From assembly GCF_000422545.1 (NCBI RefSeq), contig NZ_AULZ01000011.1, forward strand, positions 1-64,000: 64,000 bases of DNA, written 5' to 3'. A model generated the notes under the pieces. That model made no database searches, was not told the DNA's origin, and worked only from the letters and a program-made list of their open reading frames with translations. The position numbers and the translations under genes were made by a program. The stretch comes from Desulfocurvibacter africanus subsp. africanus DSM 2603. Lineage in GTDB: Bacteria; Desulfobacterota; Desulfovibrionia; Desulfovibrionales; Desulfovibrionaceae. Numbering within the stretch: position 1 is the stretch's first letter; each line of letters opens with the position of its first letter. This document shows, piece after piece, positions 18,113-27,700 of this stretch.

Positions 18113-18240
18113 TAGAGCAGATTGCTTTTAAGACGCCCGCTCCGGCGTTGACGGCGCAAGTGAATTGCGCCTACGCCTGCGCGGCGGCAAGCCATGCCGA
18201 CGCATGGCTTGCAGAGCATTTTCAAAAGCAAAATGCTCTA
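18113..18240 (+). repeat. Four-hairpin interspersed repeat, copy B
   Basis: 128 bp from TAGAGCAG to TGCTCTA, seven bp after the small lipoprotein stop. The third hairpin has a perfect 11-bp stem (GCAAGCCATGC with GCATGGCTTGC) and a 4-nt loop. I take this copy as the reference form. Confidence 0.95.
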
Positions 18241-18275
18241 AATCCTTTCTGAAGCGATTGACATCCTGGCATAGG

Positions 18276-18301
18276 GGGTGCGGAATGGCCGCACCCTTTT
18301 T
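18276..18301 (+). terminator. Terminator upstream of the flavoprotein gene
   Basis: GGGTGCGG pairs with CCGCACCC across a 5-nt loop, followed by TTTTT. It ends transcription from the small lipoprotein side. Confidence 0.85.
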
Positions 18302-18322
18302 CATTACGGACAGGAGGCTTGC

Positions 18323-19504
18323 GTGGGGTTGGCCACAGAGGCGAGATATGACGTGCTGGTCTTGGGCGCTGGAGCCTCGGGCCTCATGTGCGCGATGGAG
18401 GCCGCCAAGCGGGGGCGGCGCGTGGCCGTGCTGGACCACGCCGGCAAGGCCGGTCGCAAGTTGCGTCTTACGGGCGGAGGAAAGTGCAACTTCACCAACC
18501 TGGACGTATCCGCGGCCAACTACGTCTCCGCGAATCCGCACTTCTGCAAATCGGCCTTGGCCCGCTTCGACCAGTACGCGGCCATGGAGATGCTCTCCAG
18601 CCATGGCATTGCTTGGGAGGAGCGTGAGCAAGGCCGCCTGTTTTGCCTTGGCAGCGCGGGAGAAGTCGCCGGACTGTTGACGACGCTATGCCATCGGCAG
18701 GGCGTGGATATCCTGCTCGATTGCACGATTCGCGAAGTGGACCGCGAACAACGGTTGTTCAGGGCCGCGACGTCCCAAGGCGTGTTCCTGGCCCCTTCGC
18801 TCGTCGTGGCAACAGGCAGTCCGGCTTGGCCCCAGGTAGGGGCTACCAGACTTGGTTTGGACATTGCCCGACATTTCGGACTGCCGGTAGTGCCCGTGCG
18901 GCCGGCCCTTGCGCCGTTGGTCATGGCCAAGGACTGGCCCTTGGCCGGATTGGCCGGGATTTCCCTGCCAGCGACCGCGCAGGTTGCCGACAGATCCTTC
19001 AGCGATCACCTGCTGTTCACCCATGAGGGCCTGAGTGGTCCGGCGGCCTTGCAGGTTTCGCTTTTCTGGCGACCCGGCCTGGAAGTCAGCATCAATTTCC
19101 TGCCGGAGTTGCAACTTGTGGATTTCCTGGCCAGCCTGCCTGACCGCAAGGTCAAGCTGCGTAACGCCCTGTCCCGCGTGCTGCCGGCGCGCCTTGCAGC
19201 GGCGCTTTGCTCGGCAGAGCTTGGCGATAAGACCGTAGCCAATTTGTCCCGCGCGGAACAGGAGACCGCCTTGGCCAGCGTACATTCATTCAGGGTCACG
19301 CCGCTCTCGATTGAAGGCTTTGCCAAGGCCGAGGTCGCGGCCGGCGGAGTTGATACCCGCGAGTTGTCCTCCAAGACCATGGAGGCCGCGCAGATGCCGG
19401 GCCTCTATTTCATCGGCGAGGTGCTGGACGTCACCGGCATGCTCGGCGGCTACAATCTCCAGTGGGCCTGGGCTTCGGGCTTCGCGGCGGGCCAGCACGT
19501 CTGA
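18323..19504 (+). CDS. BaiN/HI0933-family NAD(P)/FAD-dependent oxidoreductase
   Basis: 393 residues. The FAD-binding GxGxxG motif is at the start (VLVLGAGASGLMCA), followed by the family motif GRKLRLTGGGKCNFTN and the C-terminal GEVLDVTGMLGGYNLQWAWA. These define the HI0933-like (BaiN/RdsA) flavoproteins, whose natural substrates are mostly unknown. I chose GTG 18323 because AGGAGG lies five bases upstream; the frame is open further, to 18278, through the terminator hairpin. It converges on the minus-strand PqqD operon. Confidence 0.88.
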   Translation: MGLATEARYDVLVLGAGASGLMCAMEAAKRGRRVAVLDHAGKAGRKLRLTGGGKCNFTNLDVSAANYVSANPHFCKSALARFDQYAAMEMLSSHGIAWEEREQGRLFCLGSAGEVAGLLTTLCHRQGVDILLDCTIREVDREQRLFRAATSQGVFLAPSLVVATGSPAWPQVGATRLGLDIARHFGLPVVPVRPALAPLVMAKDWPLAGLAGISLPATAQVADRSFSDHLLFTHEGLSGPAALQVSLFWRPGLEVSINFLPELQLVDFLASLPDRKVKLRNALSRVLPARLAAALCSAELGDKTVANLSRAEQETALASVHSFRVTPLSIEGFAKAEVAAGGVDTRELSSKTMEAAQMPGLYFIGEVLDVTGMLGGYNLQWAWASGFAAGQHV

Positions 19505-19545
19505 GCCGGTCCCGTTGCTCGGGAAACTCTTCGGAAGTTATCAGT

Positions 19546-19935
19546 TCAGCGCGCCAAGCCGATTATGCCTCTCCGCCCAAGCTCACGCAGAAAAGCGGAC
19601 ATGGACACCTCGGCCTCGCGTTCGTGCAGGCCATAATGTTCAGCTAGCTTGGTGGCCAACGCGTGTACCGTGTTATGGCCGTCCAGCCAGTCCCAGACCG
19701 TGGAACCCATGGTGTCCAATTCCAAAGTGCGCAGCATGGACTTTTGGTCCTTTAGGCCAAGGCGTTTGGCCAATCCTGCAAGCCATGGCTTGATGGCAAT
19801 CGGATAGAGGATGCGCACCAGGCCGGCTTCTGTGCGTTCCGTCATGACTTCTCTGCTGATAACAGGCTTATACGCGAGGGCTTCCTTCCGGCTCAGCTGT
19901 GAATGCGTTACCGTATTGCCCTTAGACAGTCGCAT
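19546..19935 (-). CDS. PqqD-like (RRE-fold) protein
   Basis: 129 residues. The C-terminal two thirds follow the PqqD pattern: a strand with ILYPI, then LELDTMGSTVWDWLDG, a helix with TVHALATKLAEHYG and a final helix AFLRELGRRGIIG. PqqD-like domains bind leader peptides for modifying enzymes (RiPP recognition element). Here an insertion of about 20 residues (KPWLAGLAKRLGLKD) splits the two halves. No radical SAM or other RiPP enzyme is in the window. It is the last gene of the minus operon and overlaps the preceding gene by 14 bp, so translation is probably coupled. Confidence 0.8.
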   Translation of the reverse strand: MRLSKGNTVTHSQLSRKEALAYKPVISREVMTERTEAGLVRILYPIAIKPWLAGLAKRLGLKDQKSMLRTLELDTMGSTVWDWLDGHNTVHALATKLAEHYGLHEREAEVSMSAFLRELGRRGIIGLAR

Positions 19936-20800
19936 ACGAATTCACTACCTGTTTAATCATATCTTTATCCAGCGGTGTGGCCCCCTGCATCTCCACGCAC
20001 AGCAGGCGGTTATGGCCGGCAGGCCGCCAGACCCGTATGTAGGCGTGCACAGGACGGTTTAACAGCAGGGCCGTCGCGCTGGCGAGCCTTCCAGGGGGCA
20101 GCGGTCTGCGCCAAGTCACGGCATCGACATCTCCGGTTTCCTCCATCATCAGGTGGCAGCGTCTGATGGCTGCCTCGAAGTGTTTACGGCTCCACATGAC
20201 CAAGCTGCGCCCGATCAGCAGGATGTCGGCCGGCGCCAACCGGTGCAGGACAAGCCGCTGCCTGCTGGAACGCAGGGCCAGTCGGTAGCGCCCGGGCTGC
20301 AGCGCGTATTCTTCCAAATGAAAACAGCCCGGCGTCTGGGCGCGCAAGTCGTACACGGCCCAGGGCACGAGTGGATCGGCCCAATGACAGTGCAGGGAGG
20401 ATAAGACAGCCTCGGCCTGCTCAGCGGGACCGCTGCTTTGGACCAGAATGGCTGTTGAAGAGGCGGAATGATGGAGGAGGGCGCCCCTGCCGCCCTTGCC
20501 CGAATCACCCCAAACAAATGAACGGGCTGCCATGTCGGGACCCAGGTCCCAGCGCTTATGGTCATTCGTGACTGAGAATCCCCCGTGTTTTTTGTCGTGC
20601 GCCTTTTCCAGCTTGCGCAGGTGCGCGTCGAAGGAGAAGCGCCCGCGGATGCGATTCCAGCGTACATCCAGCATCGGCTTTCCATTTCTTGCGAGCTGTA
20701 GACGTTGGCGTCCCAGGGCAGCCAGGTCCCAGCCTGCCGGACGTGTGAGGCTCAGGCCGTTCCAGGCCAAGTAGTGCGTGTCCATGGCCATCGCATCCAT
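19922..20800 (-). CDS. Unrecognised protein of the PqqD/FtsX operon
   Basis: 292 residues that I cannot assign. It has no signal peptide and no membrane segment, so it should be cytoplasmic. It is rich in Arg, His and Trp. The N-terminal part (HYLAWNGLSLTRPAGWDLAAL) and the periodic beta-like segments look like a small beta-rich domain, and the middle has a run of GRYRLALRSSRQRLVLHRLA. The ATG overlaps the stop of the upstream membrane protein gene (TGATG), a sign of translational coupling. It always-or-never pairing with the PqqD protein cannot be judged from one genome. Confidence 0.75.
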   Translation of the reverse strand: MDAMAMDTHYLAWNGLSLTRPAGWDLAALGRQRLQLARNGKPMLDVRWNRIRGRFSFDAHLRKLEKAHDKKHGGFSVTNDHKRWDLGPDMAARSFVWGDSGKGGRGALLHHSASSTAILVQSSGPAEQAEAVLSSLHCHWADPLVPWAVYDLRAQTPGCFHLEEYALQPGRYRLALRSSRQRLVLHRLAPADILLIGRSLVMWSRKHFEAAIRRCHLMMEETGDVDAVTWRRPLPPGRLASATALLLNRPVHAYIRVWRPAGHNRLLCVEMQGATPLDKDMIKQVVNSYATV

Positions 20801-22761
20801 CAGTAGGCCAGTTTGTTGAGAGAGCTGAGGATGAGCGTGCAGCCCATGGCGAACATGCCCACCAGGCCCATGCCGCAGGAGAATCCCGCCAGAAGTACGG
20901 GCGCGTATTGTCGCCAGGGTTTGCCGAAACGCTTAAGGAAGTAGAAACGGCCCAGGAGCGCTCCCGCGACTTCCAGGATGTGCGTGTGCGGTGTCGTCTG
21001 GCCCAGGCCCCGTACCAGGCCGTACACGAGCATGAGCGGCAATCCCAGGATACTGAGAATATTGTACAGGATTAGCGCCAGCACCGCTCCTGCCAGCACG
21101 ATGGGGCCGCTGAGGGCTTGGAAGAAGAGCGAGTTGCCCTCCAGGGTCGAGGTCTGCATAAGCAGCGTGTTCAGGGCCTGCAGATGCCACAGCTCCGCGG
21201 CATAGGGATAGGCCGCGGAGGGAATGGGCGCCAGGCGCCACAGGAATTGCGAGAAAAGTATGCTTGCCACGAATACTATGGGCCAGGCAACGACCTCGGC
21301 CTTGATGATGCCGCGCAGGCTGGTGCCGGTAAGCTCGATCTGACGGAATTCCAGTGTGGATTCGGCGTAGTTGTGGATGGGGATGGGTGCGTACCAGATC
21401 TCGATGCCGGTGTAGCCGAAGTAGCGCGCGCCAGCAATGAAAGAGGCCTCGCGCACCAGCGGCAGGGTCACGAACTGGCCAGTTATGCCTTCCATGCGCG
21501 CCGAAACGTAGGAGATGAAGGGCGTATAGACAAAACCGTACAGGGCGAAAAAGAACCAGGGAAAGCTCGGCACCAGGGCCATGCACAAGGCGATGTAGGC
21601 TAGGGTGGAGACAACATAGATGCCGATGGACAGGAAAAAGTTGATATCTCCGCGCTCAGGTTTGCCATGGAGCAGGATGTGTAGCGAATTTCGATCCTTG
21701 CGCTCGCTTGAGCGGAGGGTCCTGAGCACATGCCAGATTCCGAGAAGACCAATGGCCAAGCCCAGGCCGATGGAAAAGCTCAGGTAGAAGTCGAAGTTGT
21801 TGGCGAAGATAGTGTCCACGGTCCCCATGCCGGGCTGCCAGCGCCGCAGCAGGCCCTGATCGAGCAGCACCGGGTTGGCGATGAAGGTGAACAGCACACC
21901 GATGCCGCCGCCAATGACGGCCCAGAAAGGCAGTACCATGCCCACGAACAGGAGCCCCAGGTCGAGTTGCAGTCCCGTGGCCACGGCCGGCAGCCAGTCC
22001 TGGGTGTGGGGCGTCAGCTCGATCCAGGGAATGGGAATGATGTGCACGGGTTGGGTGAACACGAGGCCCGAGACCGTGGGCAGCAGAACGTAAACAGCTC
22101 CGAAGGCCAGACCGATGACCCCGCCGATGGAGAACACCCTCCATTTCCAGCTCTTTTCGCGTTCCTCGGTGGATTCGGCCAGGGCCATGGTGCCTAGCGC
22201 ACCCACGGGCGCCATGGGAAAGGGCAGGCGCTCCACGTCCGAGGTCAGGCGGTACATGGCGTAGCCCAGGCCGAACTGATCGATGCGCTGGATGAGCTGC
22301 GCGCCGAACAGGAGCAAGATAGGCACGAGCCAGTCGCGATGGAAGAAAGAACGCTCGGCCAGCGCCTCGGACGCGGCGGGCGGGGCCACCCAGGAGGGGA
22401 TGTACTCGGCGAGCCCCAGCATGCGCGCGGCGTCGGACTGCACCAGATACTGTTGCCAGAGTAGACCCTGGAAAGGCGAGGCCAGGGCAGCGCCCGCCAT
22501 GTAGTAGAGCAGGAATATCTCCTGCTGTTTTAGTTGCGTATAGGAACGCTTGGCGATTTCGGCAAACAGGATGATGGTCACCCAGCGCGCGGCCGGGCCA
22601 ATGCCTTGGCCGATGACGAGCTGCAGGTACATGGAGCCGGGCATCATGAGGAAACCGATGAACACCGCGCCGACCAAGGTCTTCCAGTCGAAGCCTTGCT
22701 CGAAATGCTCAGGCGGCTGCAGCAGGTCCCGATACTCGCGGAGTTCCTTGTCCTCGTACAT
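20800..22761 (-). CDS. Large multi-pass membrane protein, OPT-transporter-like (first of two)
   Basis: 653 residues with about 14 hydrophobic membrane segments and a soluble N-terminus of about 25 residues. A motif of the type RLTSDVERLPFPMAPVGA resembles the LPFP segments of oligopeptide (OPT) transporters, and the size fits that superfamily. I believe it belongs to a large uncharacterised membrane family near OPT (DUF6784/DUF6785 group), but I could not check. It lies 39 bp after its larger neighbour and overlaps the next gene by one base. Confidence 0.7.
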   Translation of the reverse strand: MYEDKELREYRDLLQPPEHFEQGFDWKTLVGAVFIGFLMMPGSMYLQLVIGQGIGPAARWVTIILFAEIAKRSYTQLKQQEIFLLYYMAGAALASPFQGLLWQQYLVQSDAARMLGLAEYIPSWVAPPAASEALAERSFFHRDWLVPILLLFGAQLIQRIDQFGLGYAMYRLTSDVERLPFPMAPVGALGTMALAESTEEREKSWKWRVFSIGGVIGLAFGAVYVLLPTVSGLVFTQPVHIIPIPWIELTPHTQDWLPAVATGLQLDLGLLFVGMVLPFWAVIGGGIGVLFTFIANPVLLDQGLLRRWQPGMGTVDTIFANNFDFYLSFSIGLGLAIGLLGIWHVLRTLRSSERKDRNSLHILLHGKPERGDINFFLSIGIYVVSTLAYIALCMALVPSFPWFFFALYGFVYTPFISYVSARMEGITGQFVTLPLVREASFIAGARYFGYTGIEIWYAPIPIHNYAESTLEFRQIELTGTSLRGIIKAEVVAWPIVFVASILFSQFLWRLAPIPSAAYPYAAELWHLQALNTLLMQTSTLEGNSLFFQALSGPIVLAGAVLALILYNILSILGLPLMLVYGLVRGLGQTTPHTHILEVAGALLGRFYFLKRFGKPWRQYAPVLLAGFSCGMGLVGMFAMGCTLILSSLNKLAY

Positions 22762-22800
22762 TCGGCTTCCGTCCCGTCCGTTTCTCTCGATGATCTGCCG

Positions 22801-24777
22801 TTAGTCGGGCATCGTCATGTAGCTCGACCCTGTCCATACGCCCAGTCCCGCGAATATGCCGCCCATGAGAAAATCGCCCAGGATAAGCCCGAAGAAGAAC
22901 AGGCGTACCCTGCGGTGCAGGCCCATGCCGCCGTAGCGCAGCACCAGCTCGTTCACGGCCCAGCCCACGAAGAAGCTGAACCACAGAATGCGCATGGCCG
23001 AACTGTAAGTGGCCAGATAGCCGAGGGGGTGCAGCGGCCACCAGTAAAAGCGCTGGTAGCAGACGATGAGCCCGAGCATGACCGCCGCTCCAATGGCGGC
23101 GAAGAGCATGACGAAGGGACGGGCATCGCTGGGGACCTCCAGCAGCCGCTGTACGTTCTCGTACACGCTTACCGTGGTGGTAGTGGACCACTCAAGGTTC
23201 AGCTCGCGCATGCCGTAGCGGTGAGCCAGCACGAGCATGGCCGCGAAGCTGGCCACCAGGCCGAGCAGGATGACCAGCACGATGCCCAGAAGCATGAGCC
23301 GCTTGCGCGAAGTCTGCTCGCTGACTTTGGAGGCGTGCAGCAACGAGGGCATGAGTGACTCGCGCAGGTCGGCGTAGAGTACCTTCTGGGACACGGCAGC
23401 CAGCAGCAGGCCCTGGGCGGTGAACAACTTGGAGCCCATGAAGGCCAGGATGGCGTCGAGCGGCGCGGCGGTGAGCGTGAAATAGGGGATGCCGCCCTGG
23501 CAGATCACGCGCGTGGCTACGATGGTCATCATGTAGAAGGCCAGCAGTACCAAAAGGGCCATGGGCAGGCCCATGCCGAAATACATGCACCAAGCGACCA
23601 GACCACAGCCGCCCAGCATTAGCCCCCAGAAGGACCAGCGTAGGGATAGCCACTCGGTTTCGCGTGGCGGTTCTCCGCCGGGAACGAAGGCGGCCTTGAG
23701 CACCTGGGCCAAATGGAAGCGGGCCAGCCAGAGGATGAACAGGAAAAAGACGACGCATGCCCCGATCATTTGCGTTTCTTCCGGAAAGGCCAAGGTGGGG
23801 CCGAAGGACACTCCCAAGGCTGCCGGCGGCACGGAGAGTCCGATCAGAGCCAGGATGCCGAAGATGAACGAGCCGAAAAGATAGAAAAACCAAAAGCTGA
23901 GCGAGATCTGGCGCGCGGCCAGGAAAGCGAAACCGATGAAGGCCGGATAGAAGTAGATACGCAGCTTGGCGAAACCGGCGAACAGGCCTGTGGGAGGAAA
24001 ATAGGGGCCGATGGGAATCAGCGTGGGTATGGCCGGCACCTGCGGATGGTAGAAGTTCAGGCCATTTATAGTGTGCAGAAGTGTGGGCACGAGCAGGCCC
24101 AGGACCAGGTAGCGGTCGGTGAGGAAATTTCCCAGACGCTGCTGGTCCATGACCTCTTCCATGAACTGCGGCAGGCGCAAAAGCGGGAAGTTCATGCGTT
24201 CGTTGGCGATCCATTGGCGGCTGAGAATGTTAACTGTGCACAGCATGGTCAGGTAGGAAAGCAGGATGAACACGGCCCACCAGGAAAGCGGCGTTATCCA
24301 GGCCTGCCAGGGGATATTGGACAGGATTTCCCACCAGCCCATGTCGAAGCCGCGATCCAGACCGTTCCACAGAATTTCCACGGCTGTAGGATCCTGCGGA
24401 TAGAGTCCCTTTGGCATGATCGGATGCAGCACTTCGTCCCAGCGATTACCCGTGGTGGCGAACTGGAAGGGCGCCGTTATGTTGACCAGAAACGTGCGCA
24501 GCAATCCGGTGTAAGGGATGCCGGAAACCACGACCATGATCGCCCAGGCGCACAGCAGTTCCAGCCCCGTGAGCAGCGGCGGCCGCCGCAGGACGCGCGC
24601 CGTGGCGGATATGAGCACCATGAGCCAGGCGAAGATGAAGAACGGTGCCAGGGGAAAGTGACCGCCGCCCAGCAGCGTGCCCATCAAATAGATGTTGTGG
24701 TAGGGCGTGGCCAGGCAGATGAGCAGTCCGAAAACGATGCCCACCATCAGGGCGCGTGCGCGGATGTTCCTGCCCAT
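22801..24777 (-). CDS. Large multi-pass membrane protein, DUF6785/DUF6784-like (second of two)
   Basis: 658 residues and about 14 membrane segments. Landmarks are SRQWIANERMNFPLLRLPQF in the middle and, near the end, RFYWWPLHPLGYL followed by WFSFFVGWAVNELVLRYGG and LILGDFLMGG. I associate these with the paired DUF6785 and DUF6784 domains of OPT-like proteins with no known function. It is related in layout to the 653-residue neighbour but clearly not a recent duplicate. The start lies six bp after the stop of the giant M28/FtsX gene. Confidence 0.72.
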   Translation of the reverse strand: MGRNIRARALMVGIVFGLLICLATPYHNIYLMGTLLGGGHFPLAPFFIFAWLMVLISATARVLRRPPLLTGLELLCAWAIMVVVSGIPYTGLLRTFLVNITAPFQFATTGNRWDEVLHPIMPKGLYPQDPTAVEILWNGLDRGFDMGWWEILSNIPWQAWITPLSWWAVFILLSYLTMLCTVNILSRQWIANERMNFPLLRLPQFMEEVMDQQRLGNFLTDRYLVLGLLVPTLLHTINGLNFYHPQVPAIPTLIPIGPYFPPTGLFAGFAKLRIYFYPAFIGFAFLAARQISLSFWFFYLFGSFIFGILALIGLSVPPAALGVSFGPTLAFPEETQMIGACVVFFLFILWLARFHLAQVLKAAFVPGGEPPRETEWLSLRWSFWGLMLGGCGLVAWCMYFGMGLPMALLVLLAFYMMTIVATRVICQGGIPYFTLTAAPLDAILAFMGSKLFTAQGLLLAAVSQKVLYADLRESLMPSLLHASKVSEQTSRKRLMLLGIVLVILLGLVASFAAMLVLAHRYGMRELNLEWSTTTTVSVYENVQRLLEVPSDARPFVMLFAAIGAAVMLGLIVCYQRFYWWPLHPLGYLATYSSAMRILWFSFFVGWAVNELVLRYGGMGLHRRVRLFFFGLILGDFLMGGIFAGLGVWTGSSYMTMPD

Positions 24778-24783
24778 GCTTCC

Positions 24784-27700
24784 CTACGCCTGCTGTGGTT
24801 CTGGAGTGGGGAAAATGATGAGATCCTCGTAGCGCGTTCTGTCCTCCTGGCCCAGGGAGCGCCAAGCCAACAGTTGTCTGCGTAAATCATTGAGGAACCC
24901 CTTGTTGATACGCTTCCATGCTCCGTGCTCGCCTGCCTCCCGCTTGAGGCGCACCTGGATTTCCAGGAATTCAGGGCTGACCCGCGCCGGGCAGAAGATG
25001 AGCTGCACATGCTGGCGTACGCCAAAGTCGAAGGGGGCCAGCCAGACCTTGGCGCTCATCTGCAGGCATTCGTCCTCACCGCTCGGCTCGCCGATCGTGT
25101 CGGTCACGCTACCACGTATCGGCATGGGGCAGGCATAGCGGTAGGCTATGTCGTCCGAAGAGAACAGGCCGTGGGATATATCCTCATGGGCTTTGTAATA
25201 ATCCACCAGGTAGCCGCCCACGCAGCGCTGTTCGTCGCGCTTGAGCAGGAAAGGCAGGGTGGCGACCATCTCGTCGCCGTCCGGTTCCGGCATGGACCAG
25301 GAGCGGTTAACGTCTGGGATGGCGATCTGGCCGGCAACCTTGGATGGGTAGATGACCGATGCCAGCACCACGAGGATGACCAGGATCATGGCCGCCACGC
25401 CGCCAAGCGAAGAGTAGTTGGCGGTCATGCCGGCCCACAGGGGCGTGCCCGCGAGTACCTGGGCCGCTATCTGGGCCAGCAAGTAGCCGAGCACCACGCT
25501 GATGACCGCATAAGCCAGAGCCTCGGCCACGAACAGGAAGGATACATGCGTGGGGGCCATGCCCACGGAGGTGTACACGCTGATCTCGCGCTTGCGCTCG
25601 TACACGCTGGCGATCATGGTGTTGAGCACTATGAGCGCGGAGATGAGCACGGGCACCACCACGTTCGGCAGGCCCGAGTAGTCAAGGGTGTCGGCGGCGT
25701 AGAAAAGATAGGTCCCTGCGGACTCGCTTCCAGGACTGACGCCCTCCGGAACGATGCCGCAAAAGAGCGGCAGGCCGAATCGATCCACCATGTGCCGGGC
25801 AAGCCTGGGCACGTCTCCGGGCGCGGGTGGCCGGATGGCCATGGCCTTGAGTTGCCCGCCCAGGGCCATGGCCGTGGAGGCGGGCACGATGACCGTCACC
25901 TCGCCTGATACGTGCTCGTAGCGCGTCTGCACAGTGCGCAAGTCCTGCTCGGACTCGGTTTCCCCGGCCTCCATTTCAGCCACGCCGAGCACAGTCTCGC
26001 TGGGGAATACCGCGGGTGTAACCGGCTCCCCGTCCAGGTCTGTTTCTGACGTGAGCCGACCGCCATCAAAGACCCCCGTGACCGTGAAGGGTATTCCCCA
26101 CACGTTCACGGTAGCTCCCTCAGGATTGCCGGGATCGATGCCGAGGCGCTCGGCCATGCGATTGGGCAGGAGCACTGCCCGTTCTTCGTCCGGCGCAAAC
26201 CAGCGCCCGCCCACCAGGATGCGGTTCATGCCGCTGATTTCCGGCTCCTGGGGTGAAAGCCCCACCAGCCCGCGGGCCAACTCGTGGCCGGCATCCGTTT
26301 CCAGCGGCACGAAAGCTGCCGAGGTCCTGGCGCTGCCTTCCAGCCAGATGCGCGGACCCACGAGAGCCGCGCCACGAAATTTGTTGCGCACGATGGGCAT
26401 GGCTTCGGGCGGCAGGCTGGACCAGGCCAGGGAACGCATGAGCAGTCCGGCATAGGGAGTCTGCCTGGAAAAGAGGCTGGCGCCCCTTTCGCGTACGCTC
26501 TTGACCGCCGTGAAGCTCATGATGGTGAAGGTCAACAGCACCAGGGTCAAGGTGGTCAGCAAGGTGCGCATCTTACGCCGGCGCAGGTTGCTCACGCCGA
26601 TGGCGAAGGACGCTCCCAGGGCTTTCCAGCGGCCAAGTTCCGCGCCCTGGCTGCTGGTGCGCCGCTGCAGGCCGGCCATTTCCCGTTCGAAGCGCAGGAA
26701 GATGATCAGCGACACGAGCATGGACAGGCCCAGAATGAAGAAGGCCAGAATAACCACCAGCGGACTGTAAGTGAGCTGAAAGGCCGGGTGCACATTGTAG
26801 ATGATGCCGATGACCACGGCCAGAATGGCCAGCAGGGCCAGGATGCGCTGCTTGATGTCCGCGAAACTGAACAGCAGGCGCTCGGCGCAGTAGGCAAAGG
26901 GCACAAACAAGGCCACGTAGAACAGCACGCCGAGGAGCACGTCGCGCTGGGTGGCTTCCACGTCGTTGTAGACCCGGCTGGCCAGGGACCAGGCCACGCG
27001 CGAGGATTCCAGGAAGTCGGAGTAGCGCTGCTCGGCGTAGGCCCGTTCAGCCTCGTTGAAGGCGTCCAGCCCTTCCTGGCGCAATGACCGGATGCGCTCG
27101 TTGACCACGCCGTGCTCTTCCAGGTTGTCGATGCGCGGCAGGAGCAGCGCCCACATATCCTTGGCCGCATGATACTCGGTGCGCGGGATGAGCGGCCACT
27201 CTTCGGGCAGGTAGCCAACGCCCTCGGGTTGTCCCGGCACGGCATTGGTCATGATCATCTTGCGGTTCAGTAATGTATCCGAGAGGGTGTACTTGAGCGG
27301 GATGCCCGGCTCCAGGTAAAAGCTGAGCAGGGTGGAGTCGCGCGTGTCGATGCGGCTGTACCAGAAGCGGTTTGGCTCGGCGTCGCGCCGGGAGTCGAAC
27401 AGCGCGATCTTGGTCATGAAAGCGAATGTGCGCGGTTCCAGGGTGTTGAAGACCGTCATCTGGTCCGCCGCGAACATGGTCAGCCGCGTCTCTTCGAAGA
27501 GCCGGTTCATCTTGACCCGGTAGGCGTCCTTGCCCGTGCCGCGCTTGTCGATGGCCCAGAGCACGTTACCGCTCACGGGATCGAAACGGTAGGCCTCCAG
27601 GATGACCTTGCCCACGATGACCTTCTTATTGCCCACGCCCACCAGACGAAACATGCCTTCGGTGTCGGTCATGGCGTAGAACACTCCGTTGTCCTGGTAA

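Noticed and set aside
18128-18631. Minus-strand frame ending in an Arg-rich tail within repeat copy B
   Set aside because: The tail is translation of the interspersed repeat itself; similar spurious peptides arise at copies A, C and D.
23713-24885. Plus-strand frame of 390 codons opposite the multi-pass and M28/FtsX genes
   Set aside because: Antisense to membrane-protein genes; Gln/His/Glu-rich composition typical of a shadow of hydrophobic codons.
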